From NCBI GenBank assembly GCA_023442945.1, contig JAEZWW010000117.1, positions 1-64,000 of the forward strand: 64,000 nt of DNA, read 5' to 3'. Each line of letters starts with the position of its first letter. Position 1 is the first letter of the stretch. The position numbers and the translations under genes were made by a program. The DNA is from Pseudomonadota bacterium (lineage in GTDB: Bacteria; Pseudomonadota; Gammaproteobacteria; Burkholderiales; Burkholderiaceae_C). Under the pieces are notes generated by a model. It was given only the letters and a program-made list of their open reading frames with translations, was not told where the DNA came from and did no database searches. Of this stretch, positions 25,048 through 34,238 are shown one piece after another.

Positions 25048-26487
25048 TCAGTCCATCTGGGTCACGAACTTGGTGACCAGATAGCCATCAAACGTCTCGG
25101 TGCCGCCTTCGCTGCCCATGCCGCTGTCTTTGATGCCACCAAACGGGGTCTCTGGCAGGGCCTGTCCAAAGTGGTTGATGTTGACCATGCCGGCCTCAAT
25201 GCCGTTCTGGATGCGCAAGGCGGCGCGCGTGTTGGTCGTGAACGCATACGACGACAATCCGAAGGGTAGGCTGTTCGCACGACGAATCACGTCGTCGAGG
25301 TCCGTAAAGGGGACGCAGGCCGCGATCGGGCCGAAGGGCTCGGCTTGCATGATGCGGGCGTCGTCAGGCGGTGCGGCGATCACCGTTGGCGCGAAGAAGT
25401 TGCCTGTCTCACCCAGGCGTTCACCGCCGACTTCAACGCGGGCGCCGCGCTGCTGGGCATCGTCGACGAACTCGGCCATGGCCGTCACGCGCCGGGCATG
25501 GGCGAGCGGGCCCATCTTGGTGTCTGCCTCCAGTCCGGCGCCAACCTTGATGCCGCGCGCCAGCGTGGTGAAGCGCGCCATGAACTTGTCCCAGGCCGCT
25601 GCCTCGATGAAGAAGCGGGTGGGCGATACGCAGACCTGCCCGGCGTTGGTGAACTTGGACGCTGCCAGCATGGTTGCCGCGCGCTCAACGTCCGCGTCGG
25701 CGCACACGATCACGGGGGAGTGGCCGCCCAGTTCCATGGTGATGCGCTTCATGTGGCTGCCGGCCAGTGCCGCCAACTGTTTGCCGACCGGGACCGAGCC
25801 GGTGAACGACACCTTGCGCACGATGGGCGATGAGATCAGGTGTTCCGACACTTCGTGGGGGACACCCCACACCACGTTGAGCACGCCGGGCGGCAGGCCA
25901 GCCTCGTGGAACAGTCGCGCAATGGCCACCACCGCACTGGGCGAGTCTTCCGGCCCTTTGATGATGACGGTGCAGCCCGCACCGATGGCGGCGGCGATCT
26001 TGCGGATCGCCTGGTTGTAGGGGAAGTTCCAGGGCGTGAAGGCGGCGCACACGCCGATGGGCTCGCGCAAGACGAACTGCCGCACATTGGGCACGCGCGG
26101 CGGGATGACGCGGCCGTAGATACGGCGCGCCTCTTCGGCGTGCCAGTCGCAATGGTCCGCGCAACGCAGTACCTCGCCGACCGCCTCGGCCAAGGGCTTG
26201 CCCTGGTCCAAGGTGATGTTGCGGCCGATCTCCCTGGCGCGTTCACGGCTGAGTTCGCCGACCTTGCGCAAAATCGCTCCGCGCTCTGTCGGCGAGACGT
26301 GGCGCCAGGTTTGGAAGGCGTGATCGGCCGCCGCCAGGGCGCGATCCAGGTCGGCGCGCGTCGCGTGCGGGAGCTTGCCCAGGGTGTGGCCGGTCGCCGG
26401 ATCCAGCACGGGCTGTTCTGCGCGACCTTCGCCGTCAATGAACTCCCCGTCAATGTAGAGCGCCAAGTGTTCGTAAGCCGGAGTCAT
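25048..26487 (-). CDS. NAD(P)-dependent aldehyde dehydrogenase (SSADH/GabD-like)
   Basis: 479 residues, the usual size. The catalytic Cys is in NAGQVCVSPTRFF and the general-base Glu in MELGGHSPVIV; cofactor-fold motifs are FTPWNFPYNQ and FTGSVPVGK. The overall pattern is closest to succinate-semialdehyde and aminoaldehyde dehydrogenases. Its place downstream of an aminotransferase and an acetylpolyamine-type amidohydrolase suggests it oxidises the aldehyde made by transamination. It is the last gene of the upstream unit, 39 bp after the fused ATPase gene. Confidence 0.92.
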   Translation of the reverse strand: MTPAYEHLALYIDGEFIDGEGRAEQPVLDPATGHTLGKLPHATRADLDRALAAADHAFQTWRHVSPTERGAILRKVGELSRERAREIGRNITLDQGKPLAEAVGEVLRCADHCDWHAEEARRIYGRVIPPRVPNVRQFVLREPIGVCAAFTPWNFPYNQAIRKIAAAIGAGCTVIIKGPEDSPSAVVAIARLFHEAGLPPGVLNVVWGVPHEVSEHLISSPIVRKVSFTGSVPVGKQLAALAGSHMKRITMELGGHSPVIVCADADVERAATMLAASKFTNAGQVCVSPTRFFIEAAAWDKFMARFTTLARGIKVGAGLEADTKMGPLAHARRVTAMAEFVDDAQQRGARVEVGGERLGETGNFFAPTVIAAPPDDARIMQAEPFGPIAACVPFTDLDDVIRRANSLPFGLSSYAFTTNTRAALRIQNGIEAGMVNINHFGQALPETPFGGIKDSGMGSEGGTETFDGYLVTKFVTQMD

Positions 26488-26526
26488 GCGATGGGTTCCT
26501 CAAGAAGTTGCGGCGGGCGATGCCGT

Positions 26527-28206
26527 TCAAGCCAGCGCGGCATCGGCCTGGGGCACGCGCTCGATCTCGCGCTCCCAGGCTTGGCCCGGCATGGCTTCAA
26601 AAAGTGTTCGGGTGTACGCATGCTGAGGGGCGCGGGCAATCGCTTGCACCGTGCCGGTCTCCACGATCTGTCCTTTGTGCATCACCGCGATGCGGTCGCA
26701 GATCTGGCTGGCCACCCTCAAGTCGTGGGTGATGAAGAGCATCGACAGATTCAGGCGTTGCCGCACGTCCCGCAACAGTGAAAGCACCTGTTGCTGTACC
26801 GACACGTCCAGCGCCGACACCGCCTCGTCGGCGACGATCAGCTTCGGCTGCATCACGAGTGCGCGCGCGATCCCGATGCGCTGGCGTTGCCCGCCGCTGA
26901 ATTCGTGCGGGTAGCGGTTTACCGCGCTGGGATCCAGGCCGACGACGGCCAGGACATCCATCATGCGCCGCCGCGCTTCATCCGGCGACACGCCGCACAG
27001 AATGGCGTTCTCGGTCACGATGCGCGCAACGCGGTGGCGCGGATTCAGCGACGCAAACGGGTCCTGGAAGATCATCTGGATCTCAGGCCGCAGTGCCTTC
27101 AACGCAGCGCCGCGCAGATCCTGCACGGGTTGGCCTTTGAACAGAATGCGCCCGCTGTCGACGTCCAGTAGGCGCATCACGCACTGGCCGAGCGTGGTCT
27201 TGCCCGACCCCGACTCGCCGATGAGGCCCACGGTCTCCCCAGCAGCGATCTCCAATGACACATCGTTCAAGGTCCGCGTGCGCTCTTTGCGCCCAAACAG
27301 GCCGGCGCGCCGGGCGGGGTAGGACTTGACCAGGGACTCCACGCGCAGCAAGGGCGCGTCCGAAGCGGCTGCGGGCGCCGTCTGGTTGGTGCGCAACCGA
27401 GGCACAGCGTCGATTAAGCGCCGTGTGTACGGGTGCTTCGGCTGCCGCAGCACTTGTGCCGCCGCACCGCCTTCCACCACCTGGCCATGTTGCATCACCA
27501 CCACCTGGTCGGCAATGTCGGCGACCACGCCGAAGTCGTGGGTAATGAACAGCACGCCGATGCCGTGTTCCTGCTGCAAGCGCTGGATCAGCGCCAGGAT
27601 CTGGGCTTGCGTGGTCACGTCCAGCGCCGTCGTGGGCTCGTCGGCAATCAACAGGCGCGGCTCGAGCGCCATCGCGATGGCGATCACCACACGCTGGCGC
27701 TGGCCCCCCGAGAGTTGAAATGGGTAGCGATGGCGCAGCTGCTCGGGATCCTGCAGGTTCATCTCGCGCATCAGCTCCAGCACCCGGCGCTCGCGTTCGA
27801 CGCCATCGGTCTTGCCGTGCACCAGCAGCACTTCGGCGATTTGGTCGCCCACTGTCATCACGGGGTTCAGCGCGGTCATGGGCTCCTGGAAGATCATGCC
27901 CATGCGTGAGCCCCGTGCGCGCCGCAGCGCCTGGGTGTCCAGTGCCAGCAGGTCATCGCCTTCCAGCGTGATCCGGCCGGAGGTGACGCGCAGCGCGCGC
28001 GGCGGCAGCAGGCGCATGACCGCGTTGGCCATGACCGACTTGCCGGAGCCCGATTCGCCGACCACGCACAGCGTCTGGCCTTCCGGTACAACGAGGGACA
28101 CGTTCTGCACCGCAAACGGGCGGTCGCCACCTTCCGGAAGGGCGACGCTCAGGTCCTGAATCTTCAGCAGCACTGGGGCGTTGATCTGGGCAACAGGAGC
28201 ATTCAT
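26527..28206 (-). CDS. Fused two-domain ATPase of a peptide-type ABC transporter (DppD-DppF)
   Basis: 559 residues carrying two complete nucleotide-binding domains, unlike the split pair at 19.6-21.2 kb. First domain: GESGSGKSV, LSGGQRQRVVIAIAMA, LLIADEPTTALD. Second domain: GESGSGKTT, FSGGQRQRIGIARALV, IVADEAVSALD. The oligo_HPY segment after the first domain reads PKHPYTRRLIDAVP. The ATG overlaps the upstream permease stop (ATGA). Some homologues are named GsiA (glutathione importer); the ligand here is unproven. Confidence 0.93.
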   Translation of the reverse strand: MNAPVAQINAPVLLKIQDLSVALPEGGDRPFAVQNVSLVVPEGQTLCVVGESGSGKSVMANAVMRLLPPRALRVTSGRITLEGDDLLALDTQALRRARGSRMGMIFQEPMTALNPVMTVGDQIAEVLLVHGKTDGVERERRVLELMREMNLQDPEQLRHRYPFQLSGGQRQRVVIAIAMALEPRLLIADEPTTALDVTTQAQILALIQRLQQEHGIGVLFITHDFGVVADIADQVVVMQHGQVVEGGAAAQVLRQPKHPYTRRLIDAVPRLRTNQTAPAAASDAPLLRVESLVKSYPARRAGLFGRKERTRTLNDVSLEIAAGETVGLIGESGSGKTTLGQCVMRLLDVDSGRILFKGQPVQDLRGAALKALRPEIQMIFQDPFASLNPRHRVARIVTENAILCGVSPDEARRRMMDVLAVVGLDPSAVNRYPHEFSGGQRQRIGIARALVMQPKLIVADEAVSALDVSVQQQVLSLLRDVRQRLNLSMLFITHDLRVASQICDRIAVMHKGQIVETGTVQAIARAPQHAYTRTLFEAMPGQAWEREIERVPQADAALA

Positions 28207-29045
28207 GCCTGGCCTCCCACGGGCCGGCGGCGCGGGCTCAACACCTGGTTCAAGGCATCGCCCAGAAAGTTGAGGCCGAGCACGGTCACGAAAATGGCCA
28301 AGCCGGGCAGGGCCGATAGCCACCAGCTTTGCAGCAGCGTGGTGCGGCCCGCGCCGATCATGAAACCCCAGGAGATCATGCTGCGGTCGCCCAGGCCCAG
28401 GAAGCTGATGGCCGATTCCAAAAGAATGGCGGTGGCCATCATGAGCGATGCGGCCACCACGATGGGTGACAGCGCGTTCGGCAGGATCTGGTGGAACACG
28501 ATGCGGAGATCGGACTGCCCACCCAGCACCGCCGCCTTGACGAAGTCCCTCGTGCGCAGGGACAGAAACTCTGCGCGCACCAGCCGCGCGACCGAAGGCC
28601 AGGAGATCACGCCAATCGCGCCCACGATAGAGTAAATCGACGGGCCGAAGATCGCGACCATCAGCAGCGCCAGCAGGAAGCCGGGGATGGTCTGAAAGAT
28701 TTCGGTGAAACGCATGATCAGGTCATCGACCCAGCCTCCGTAGTACCCCGCCAGCGCGCCCAACACGGTCCCGACGATCACGGCCACCGCCGTGGCGATC
28801 ACGCCGATCAAGAGGGACACGCGGGCACCGTGGGCTACGCCTGCAGCCACATCGCGCCCCAGCATGTCGGTGCCGAAAGGGTAGCCAGGGCTCAAAGGAG
28901 GGAGGTTTGGATCGGCGACCATGGCCCAGGGGTCACCCGGGTAGAGCCAAGGGGCGCCGATGGCGATCACCAGGATGACCAGCAACATCAGCGCGCCGGC
29001 CACACCGGCGGGTTGCCGAAGCAGGCGCAACAACACGGCTTTCAT
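28203..29045 (-). CDS. Peptide-type ABC transporter permease (DppC-like)
   Basis: 280 residues. DppC hallmarks: YPFGTDMLGRDVAAGVAHGA near residue 70 and the EAA loop RDFVKAAVLGGQSDLRIVFHQ, with a C-terminal GLNFLGDALNQVLSPR. The ATG at 29045 overlaps the upstream permease stop (ATGA), and its own end overlaps the ATPase start in the same way, so the three membrane and ATPase genes are translationally coupled. Confidence 0.93.
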   Translation of the reverse strand: MKAVLLRLLRQPAGVAGALMLLVILVIAIGAPWLYPGDPWAMVADPNLPPLSPGYPFGTDMLGRDVAAGVAHGARVSLLIGVIATAVAVIVGTVLGALAGYYGGWVDDLIMRFTEIFQTIPGFLLALLMVAIFGPSIYSIVGAIGVISWPSVARLVRAEFLSLRTRDFVKAAVLGGQSDLRIVFHQILPNALSPIVVAASLMMATAILLESAISFLGLGDRSMISWGFMIGAGRTTLLQSWWLSALPGLAIFVTVLGLNFLGDALNQVLSPRRRPVGGQA

Positions 29046-30019
29046 GTCTGCAGCTCGATACGGGGATCGGCCACGCTGTAGAGCATGTCGGCGATCAGAT
29101 TGAAGATGACCACCATGACCGAGCTGACGAAGAACACGGCCAGCAGCAGGTTGTAGTCGCGTTGAAAAAGCGCATCGAAAGCCAAACGGCCGATGCCGGG
29201 CCACGCAAACACGGTTTCGATGAGCACCGAGCCACCAAGGATGTGCCCGGCCTGCAGTGACACGAAGGTGATGACCGGCAACAGCGAATTGCGCAGGATG
29301 TGGCGCTGCCAGACACGCCGCTCAGGCACGCCCTTGGCGCGCGCCGTCTTGACGAAGTCCTGGTCCATCACTTCCAGCGCCGCGGCGCGGGTTACGCGGG
29401 TGTAAATGGCGACATAGAACAAGCCGAGCGTGACCGCCGGCATTACCAGGTGTTTGGCGACGTCCACCACGGCCGCCCAACCACTCAGGTCGGCGCCCAC
29501 GGTGCTCATCCCATACGGGGGGAGCCAGCCCAGTTTCATGGAAAAAAGCACGATCGCCAGCAGGCCGATCCAGAACAGGGGCATGGCAAAGAAGACCAAG
29601 GACCCGGCGGTGATTAAGGTGTCGACCCAGGTGCCTGCCCGCCGGGCTGCGGCAATGCCCAGCGCGACACCTATCACGACCGAGAAGAGAAACGCGCTCA
29701 AGGTCAGCAGCAGGGTGGCAGGCAGCTTTTCCAGAATGATGTCCTTGACGGGCCGGTTCTCGCGGTAAGAGGCTCCCAGCTGGAAGGTCAGCAGCTGCTT
29801 CATGTAGGTCAGCAACTGCACGGGCAGCGGTTTGTCCAAGCCGTACTCCTGGCGCACGCGCTCAACAAAGCCGGCGTCCACGGCGCCGCTTTCACCCGCC
29901 AGAATCGTTGCCGGGTCCCCGGGCGCCGCCCGGATCAAGGCGAAGTTGATCGCGATCACGAAGAAGATCACGAGCCAGGCCTTGAAGCAGCGCCGCGCGA
30001 AGAAGAGAAAGCGATCCAT
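29042..30019 (-). CDS. Peptide-type ABC transporter permease (DppB-like)
   Basis: 325 residues with an N-terminal helix (AWLVIFFVIAINFALIR), the DppB pattern APGDPATILAGESGAVDAGF, RQEYGLDKPLPVQLLTYM, and the EAA loop DFVKTARAKGVPERRVWQRH. First permease of the upstream transporter, 33 bp after the binding-protein gene. Confidence 0.93.
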   Translation of the reverse strand: MDRFLFFARRCFKAWLVIFFVIAINFALIRAAPGDPATILAGESGAVDAGFVERVRQEYGLDKPLPVQLLTYMKQLLTFQLGASYRENRPVKDIILEKLPATLLLTLSAFLFSVVIGVALGIAAARRAGTWVDTLITAGSLVFFAMPLFWIGLLAIVLFSMKLGWLPPYGMSTVGADLSGWAAVVDVAKHLVMPAVTLGLFYVAIYTRVTRAAALEVMDQDFVKTARAKGVPERRVWQRHILRNSLLPVITFVSLQAGHILGGSVLIETVFAWPGIGRLAFDALFQRDYNLLLAVFFVSSVMVVIFNLIADMLYSVADPRIELQT

Positions 30020-30052
30020 AAGCGATGTCGAAAGCTGGCAGATGCGCTGGGC

Positions 30053-31636
30053 TTACTTGCCGTCGACCCACACGTCGGCAAAGTTCTCGTTCATGCCCAA
30101 ACCGGTGCTGATCAGGCTTTTGACCTTGGTGCGGTACACGGTTGGCATGACCATCTGGTGCGTCCACAGGATGGGCAGATCGTGCGACAAGGTCTTTTGC
30201 AGCTGCGAGTACAGCTTGGCACGCTCGGCCTTGTCGGGTTGCTGCTCGGCCTTCAGCAGCAGCGCGTCCACGTCCTTGTTGACGTAGCCATCGATGTTCG
30301 CCGCGGTTCCGCGGTTGAGCTGGTTGGTTGACAGATAGGTCTGTGTCACCCCGATGGCGGGGTCGCCCAGCAAGTAGACGAAGTTGTAGGCCAGGTCGAA
30401 ATCGCCGGACGATGCGCGCGAAGACCAGCCCGGTACGTCCGTCGCCACGATGGTCGTCTTGATGCCCACTGCGGTTAGGCGTTCGCGGGTGTATTCGGCC
30501 AAGCGTTGCCACATCTCGCCGTAGGGCAGGGGCAGCAGGCGCAGGCTGACGCGCGTCCCGTCTGCGCCAGGTTTCAGTCCCATTTCGTCCAGCAGCGCCT
30601 TGGCGCGCGCCGGGTCGTACGGGTACTTGGTTTCCACACTGGTGTCGCGGAACGCGTAACCCGGGGGGAACGGGCCATTCACCGGCTCGCCAAAGGTGGA
30701 GAAAATGTTCTTGATGATGAACTGGCGGTCGATCGCGTGCGCGACGGCCTGGCGGAAGCGCACGTCGTTGATCGGCTTGTTGCGCAGGTTCATGTTGAGA
30801 AAGCCCACGGGCTGCAGAAACTCCCAGCCGGCCTTGGTCAGCGCGGACCCCGGCAGCGCGGCCAGGCGCGCAATCTCGAAGTTTTCGACGTCACCCGCGC
30901 GGATCGCATCGACCTTGCCGCTTTCAAACGCGATGGATCGGCCCACTGCGTCCGGCACTATGTGGAAGAACAAGGCGTCCAGGTGGGGCTTGCCCTTGTC
31001 CCAGTAGTCCGGGTTCTTCACTAGCTTGATGAAAGCACCGCGGCGCCATTCGCCCAGCTTGAACGGCCCGGTGCCAACGATGGTGTTGTTGACTTGCGTG
31101 GTGCGGTAGTCGGTGACGCGTTCGTACAGGTGCTTGGGCATGATGGTGCCGCCCGTGGCCTCGAAGATGTACATGAAGGCGGGGTAGGGCTGCTTGAGCT
31201 TGAACACCACCGTCAGTGCGTCGGGCGCCTCGATGGATTCCACCTGTTCCATGACCAGCTTCGTCCGGGCAAACGTCACCGGCAGGTACTGCTTGAAGCT
31301 GAACAGCACGTCGGCCGAGGTGAAGGGCTTGCCGTCGTGCCATTTGACGCCGGGGCGCAGCTTGAAGGTGTAGGTTTTGCCGTCCGACGAAATGGTCCAG
31401 GACTGCGCCAGGCGAGGAATCGGCTCTAGCTTGGGCGTGAGCGAGATCAAGCCCTCATAGACCTTGCTGCCGACAAACGAGCTCGGCCCCAGCTTGGCGC
31501 TGCCCAGGTTGATTCCCGGTGGCTCGGGGTTGACGATCAGGTTGAGCGTGCCGCCGTTGCGCGGCGCCTGAGCGGCGGCAAGGCTGGTGAGCAGGGCGGC
31601 GCCCAGGGCAATGGCAATTCGGCGGGTGGCGAACAT
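30053..31636 (-). CDS. Peptide-type ABC transporter substrate-binding protein (family 5)
   Basis: 527 residues with a Sec signal (IALGAALLTSLAAAQAP). Family 5 pattern: GGTLNLIVNPEPPGIN, WTISSDGKTYTFKLRPGVKW, FTSADVLFSFKQYLPV, and VAHAIDRQFIIKNIFS. It is only loosely similar to the second binding protein at 23374, so the two transporters probably take different ligands. It lies 28 bp downstream of the aminotransferase and upstream of its permeases, giving a complete importer within the amine-catabolic unit. Confidence 0.92.
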   Translation of the reverse strand: MFATRRIAIALGAALLTSLAAAQAPRNGGTLNLIVNPEPPGINLGSAKLGPSSFVGSKVYEGLISLTPKLEPIPRLAQSWTISSDGKTYTFKLRPGVKWHDGKPFTSADVLFSFKQYLPVTFARTKLVMEQVESIEAPDALTVVFKLKQPYPAFMYIFEATGGTIMPKHLYERVTDYRTTQVNNTIVGTGPFKLGEWRRGAFIKLVKNPDYWDKGKPHLDALFFHIVPDAVGRSIAFESGKVDAIRAGDVENFEIARLAALPGSALTKAGWEFLQPVGFLNMNLRNKPINDVRFRQAVAHAIDRQFIIKNIFSTFGEPVNGPFPPGYAFRDTSVETKYPYDPARAKALLDEMGLKPGADGTRVSLRLLPLPYGEMWQRLAEYTRERLTAVGIKTTIVATDVPGWSSRASSGDFDLAYNFVYLLGDPAIGVTQTYLSTNQLNRGTAANIDGYVNKDVDALLLKAEQQPDKAERAKLYSQLQKTLSHDLPILWTHQMVMPTVYRTKVKSLISTGLGMNENFADVWVDGK

Positions 31637-31664
31637 GGTCGTCTTTCGTCGGAGTGGGTGCGGG

Positions 31665-33047
31665 TCAGGCGGGCACGGTGGCGCCGAAATGGGCTTGCGC
31701 GGCGTCCAGCGCCTTCGACAAACCGTCCACCAGTTCGTCGATGTGTTTGCGCTCGCTGATCAGCGGCGGGCACAGCGCCACGCAGTTGGCAATGGCACGC
31801 ACGATCACGCCGTTTTCCATCGCCTTGTTCTGGATCCATGCGCCGACCGCAGCTTCGGGCGGGAAGGGCTTCTTGCTGGCTTTGTCGGCGGTGATTTCGA
31901 CCGCCGCCAACAGGCCCATGCCGCGCACTTCACCGACTAGGGGGTGGTCGGCCAGGGCGTGCAATCTTTCCAGGAAATAGGGCGCCACGTCCTGCACATG
32001 CTCGACGATCTTGCGCTCCTTGTAGATCTTGATCGTCTCCAGCGCGACGGCGGCGGCCACCGGGTGCGCGGCGTAGGTCAGGCCGTGGGCGAACGCGCCA
32101 ATCTTGCGGCTGCCAGCCTTGAGCCCCTCGTTGATCTCATCGGTCAACAGCAGGCCCGAGATCGGCTGGTAGGCGCCGGAAAGGCCTTTGGCCACGGTCA
32201 TCATGTTGGGCTTGAGTTGGAAGCTGTCGCTGCCGAACATCTCGCCGGTGCGGCCGAAGCCACAGATCACTTCGTCCACGATGAACAGCACGTCGTACTT
32301 CTTCAAGATCGCCTGGACACGTTCAAAGTAGCCCTTGGGCGGCACGATCACGCCGCCCGAGCCGTTGATGGGCTCGGCGATGAAGGCGGCCACCGTGTCC
32401 GGGCCTTCCTTCAGGATCATCTGCTCCAGGTTGTTGGCCAGTCGCTCGGCAAACTGCTCTTCGCTCTCACCGGCCTGGCCGAAGTGATAGTAGCTTGGGC
32501 AATCGGTGTGCAGCACCTGCGGGATCGGCAGGTCGAAGTCGCGGTGCACGTGGACCAGGCCGGTCAGGCTGCCCGACGCCACCGTCACGCCGTGGTAGCC
32601 GTACAGACGCGAGATGATCTTTTTCTTCTGCGGGCGGCCCAATTGGTTGTTGTAGTACCAGATCATCTTCACCGCGGCGTCGTTGGCCTCCGAGCCGGAG
32701 TTGGCGAACAGCACGTGGTTCAGCCCTTCGGGCGCAATCGCGGTCAGCGCCTCGGCCAGCGCGATGCCGGGCGGGTGCGAACGGTGGTTGAACAGGTGGT
32801 AATAGGGCAGCACGTTGAGCTGCGCCGTGGCCGCATCGACCAGGCGCTTTTCTGAAAAGCCCAGCGATGCGCACCACAGGCCAGACATGCCTTCCAGGTA
32901 GCGCTTTCCGTTTTCGTCTTCGACGTAGCAGCCGTCACCGCGGGTGATGACGACCGGGCCACGCTGGTCGTGTGCGTCCAGGTTGGAGTAGGGGTGAACG
33001 ACGTGCGCGATGTCTTTTTGCGCGTTGGCGCTGTGCGGTGTGGTCAT
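31665..33047 (-). CDS. Class III (omega-amino acid/polyamine type) aminotransferase
   Basis: 460 residues, PLP-dependent. The Schiff-base Lys is in TVAKGLSGAYQPISG, the PLP-contact Asp in FIVDEVICGFGRTGEMFG, and the phosphate-binding turn in ANSGSEANDAAVKM. The N-terminus (HVVHPYSNLDAHDQRGPVVI) and length resemble putrescine-pyruvate and beta-alanine-pyruvate aminotransferases. Beside an acetylpolyamine-type amidohydrolase and an aldehyde dehydrogenase, it likely converts a terminal amine to an aldehyde. It lies 38 bp after the amidohydrolase gene. Confidence 0.93.
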   Translation of the reverse strand: MTTPHSANAQKDIAHVVHPYSNLDAHDQRGPVVITRGDGCYVEDENGKRYLEGMSGLWCASLGFSEKRLVDAATAQLNVLPYYHLFNHRSHPPGIALAEALTAIAPEGLNHVLFANSGSEANDAAVKMIWYYNNQLGRPQKKKIISRLYGYHGVTVASGSLTGLVHVHRDFDLPIPQVLHTDCPSYYHFGQAGESEEQFAERLANNLEQMILKEGPDTVAAFIAEPINGSGGVIVPPKGYFERVQAILKKYDVLFIVDEVICGFGRTGEMFGSDSFQLKPNMMTVAKGLSGAYQPISGLLLTDEINEGLKAGSRKIGAFAHGLTYAAHPVAAAVALETIKIYKERKIVEHVQDVAPYFLERLHALADHPLVGEVRGMGLLAAVEITADKASKKPFPPEAAVGAWIQNKAMENGVIVRAIANCVALCPPLISERKHIDELVDGLSKALDAAQAHFGATVPA

Positions 33048-33085
33048 GAGGGGTCTGCCTGAAAGTGGGGGAAGAGGAGGGGGCT

Positions 33086-34120
33086 TCAGCCGGCTTGGCG
33101 CGCGCGCATGAAGCCTTCGAGGAAAGCATCGAGGTTCTCCCCGAGTTTGTCGACCAGGTAGCCGCCCTCCTGGATCAGGACAACTGGGCCGCGGTAGGCG
33201 CCGATGCGTTCGCCAGCACCGCGAAAACCCTCGGTGCTGACGGCCAAGTCAGAGGACGGATCGCCTTTGAATGGGTCGAAGCCCAACGACACCAGCAAGG
33301 CCTTGGGCTGGTAGGTCAGGATCGACGCCATACCGGTGTCGATGGCCGCCAGCCAGGCAGGGTCTTCGGACTTCAAGGGCAGAGGCAGGTTGAGGTTGTG
33401 ATCTGCACCTTCGCCCTCGCCGCGCTCATCGGCGTAGCCGGCGTAGAAGGGGAACAGCACGTTAGGGTCGCCGTGGACCGACACAAAATGCACATCGCCA
33501 CGCTCGTAGAAGATCGACTGTGTGCCGTTGCCGTGGTGCGTGTCGATGTCCAGGATGCCCACGTTGCCCAACTGCGTGGCCATGTAGTTCGCCGCGATGG
33601 CGACGTTGTTCAGGTAGCAGAAGCCGCCGCCGAAGTCGGCATACGCGTGGTGGCCGGGCGGTCGGCACAGTGCGTAGGCTTCCCGCTCACCGTCCAGGAC
33701 CAGCTTGGCCGCTTCCAATGCCGTGTGGGCTGAGCCCAGGGCGGCCTCCCACGTACCTTCCGCTACGGGCGACGAGCCGCCCGCGAGGTAGTAGCCGACT
33801 TGCCCCTGGATGCTGTCAGGCCGACGGCGGGAGCTGTAGTGCGCAAAAGCGTGGGGGTGGATCAGCGGCGTGGCGTTGGGCAACGCGCGCCAGCGGGCGT
33901 GCGCGGTGGAGAGAAAGTCGAGATAGCCCGCATCGTGCACAGCGTCGATCCACTGGCGGTCCCATGCCTTCGGCGTGATTTGCTCGTGGCCTTTGGACAG
34001 CAACTCCGCGAGCAAGGCCTCAGCGCGCGCTGGCGATTCCAGGTTCTGCACCAATTGGCCGCGCACGGTGATTTGTTCCGGTGCGTGTTGACGGTGAAGT
34101 GGGGAGTAGGTGAACTTCAA
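33086..34120 (-). CDS. Histone deacetylase-family amidohydrolase, acetylpolyamine aminohydrolase-like
   Basis: 344 residues, zinc-dependent. Catalytic His157/His158 lie in CRPPGHHAY. Zinc ligands are Asp193 and His195 (DIDTHHGNGTQ) and Asp282 (LGFDPFKGDP), almost the same spacing as in the Mycoplana enzyme. The late GGY motif (IQEGGYLVDKLG) is present. The family removes acetyl groups from acetylputrescine, acetylcadaverine or acetylspermidine. The start is a TTG with AAGGA six bases upstream, so translation may be modest. First gene of the amine-catabolic unit. Confidence 0.9.
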   Translation of the reverse strand: MKFTYSPLHRQHAPEQITVRGQLVQNLESPARAEALLAELLSKGHEQITPKAWDRQWIDAVHDAGYLDFLSTAHARWRALPNATPLIHPHAFAHYSSRRRPDSIQGQVGYYLAGGSSPVAEGTWEAALGSAHTALEAAKLVLDGEREAYALCRPPGHHAYADFGGGFCYLNNVAIAANYMATQLGNVGILDIDTHHGNGTQSIFYERGDVHFVSVHGDPNVLFPFYAGYADERGEGEGADHNLNLPLPLKSEDPAWLAAIDTGMASILTYQPKALLVSLGFDPFKGDPSSDLAVSTEGFRGAGERIGAYRGPVVLIQEGGYLVDKLGENLDAFLEGFMRARQAG

Positions 34121-34177
34121 GATCGGTCCTTCAGGGCGATGGACTCAGCGTAGTCAACGATGCACCGATTGACTTGA

Positions 34178-34194
34178 CCGAATGCGACATTCGG
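34178..34194. promoter_or_regulatory. Perfect dyad upstream of the amidohydrolase operon, candidate operator
   Basis: CCGAATGCGACATTCGG has perfect 7-bp arms and a 3-bp spacer, 58 bp before the operon start in the 118-bp gap below the araC-type gene. It has no T run, so it is more likely a protein site than a terminator. The nearby AraC or IclR regulator is a candidate binder. Confidence 0.45.
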
Positions 34195-34238
34195 CGGGCC
34201 TTGACCCTTAAGGCGCGGATGAGCGCCCCACACTGGCT

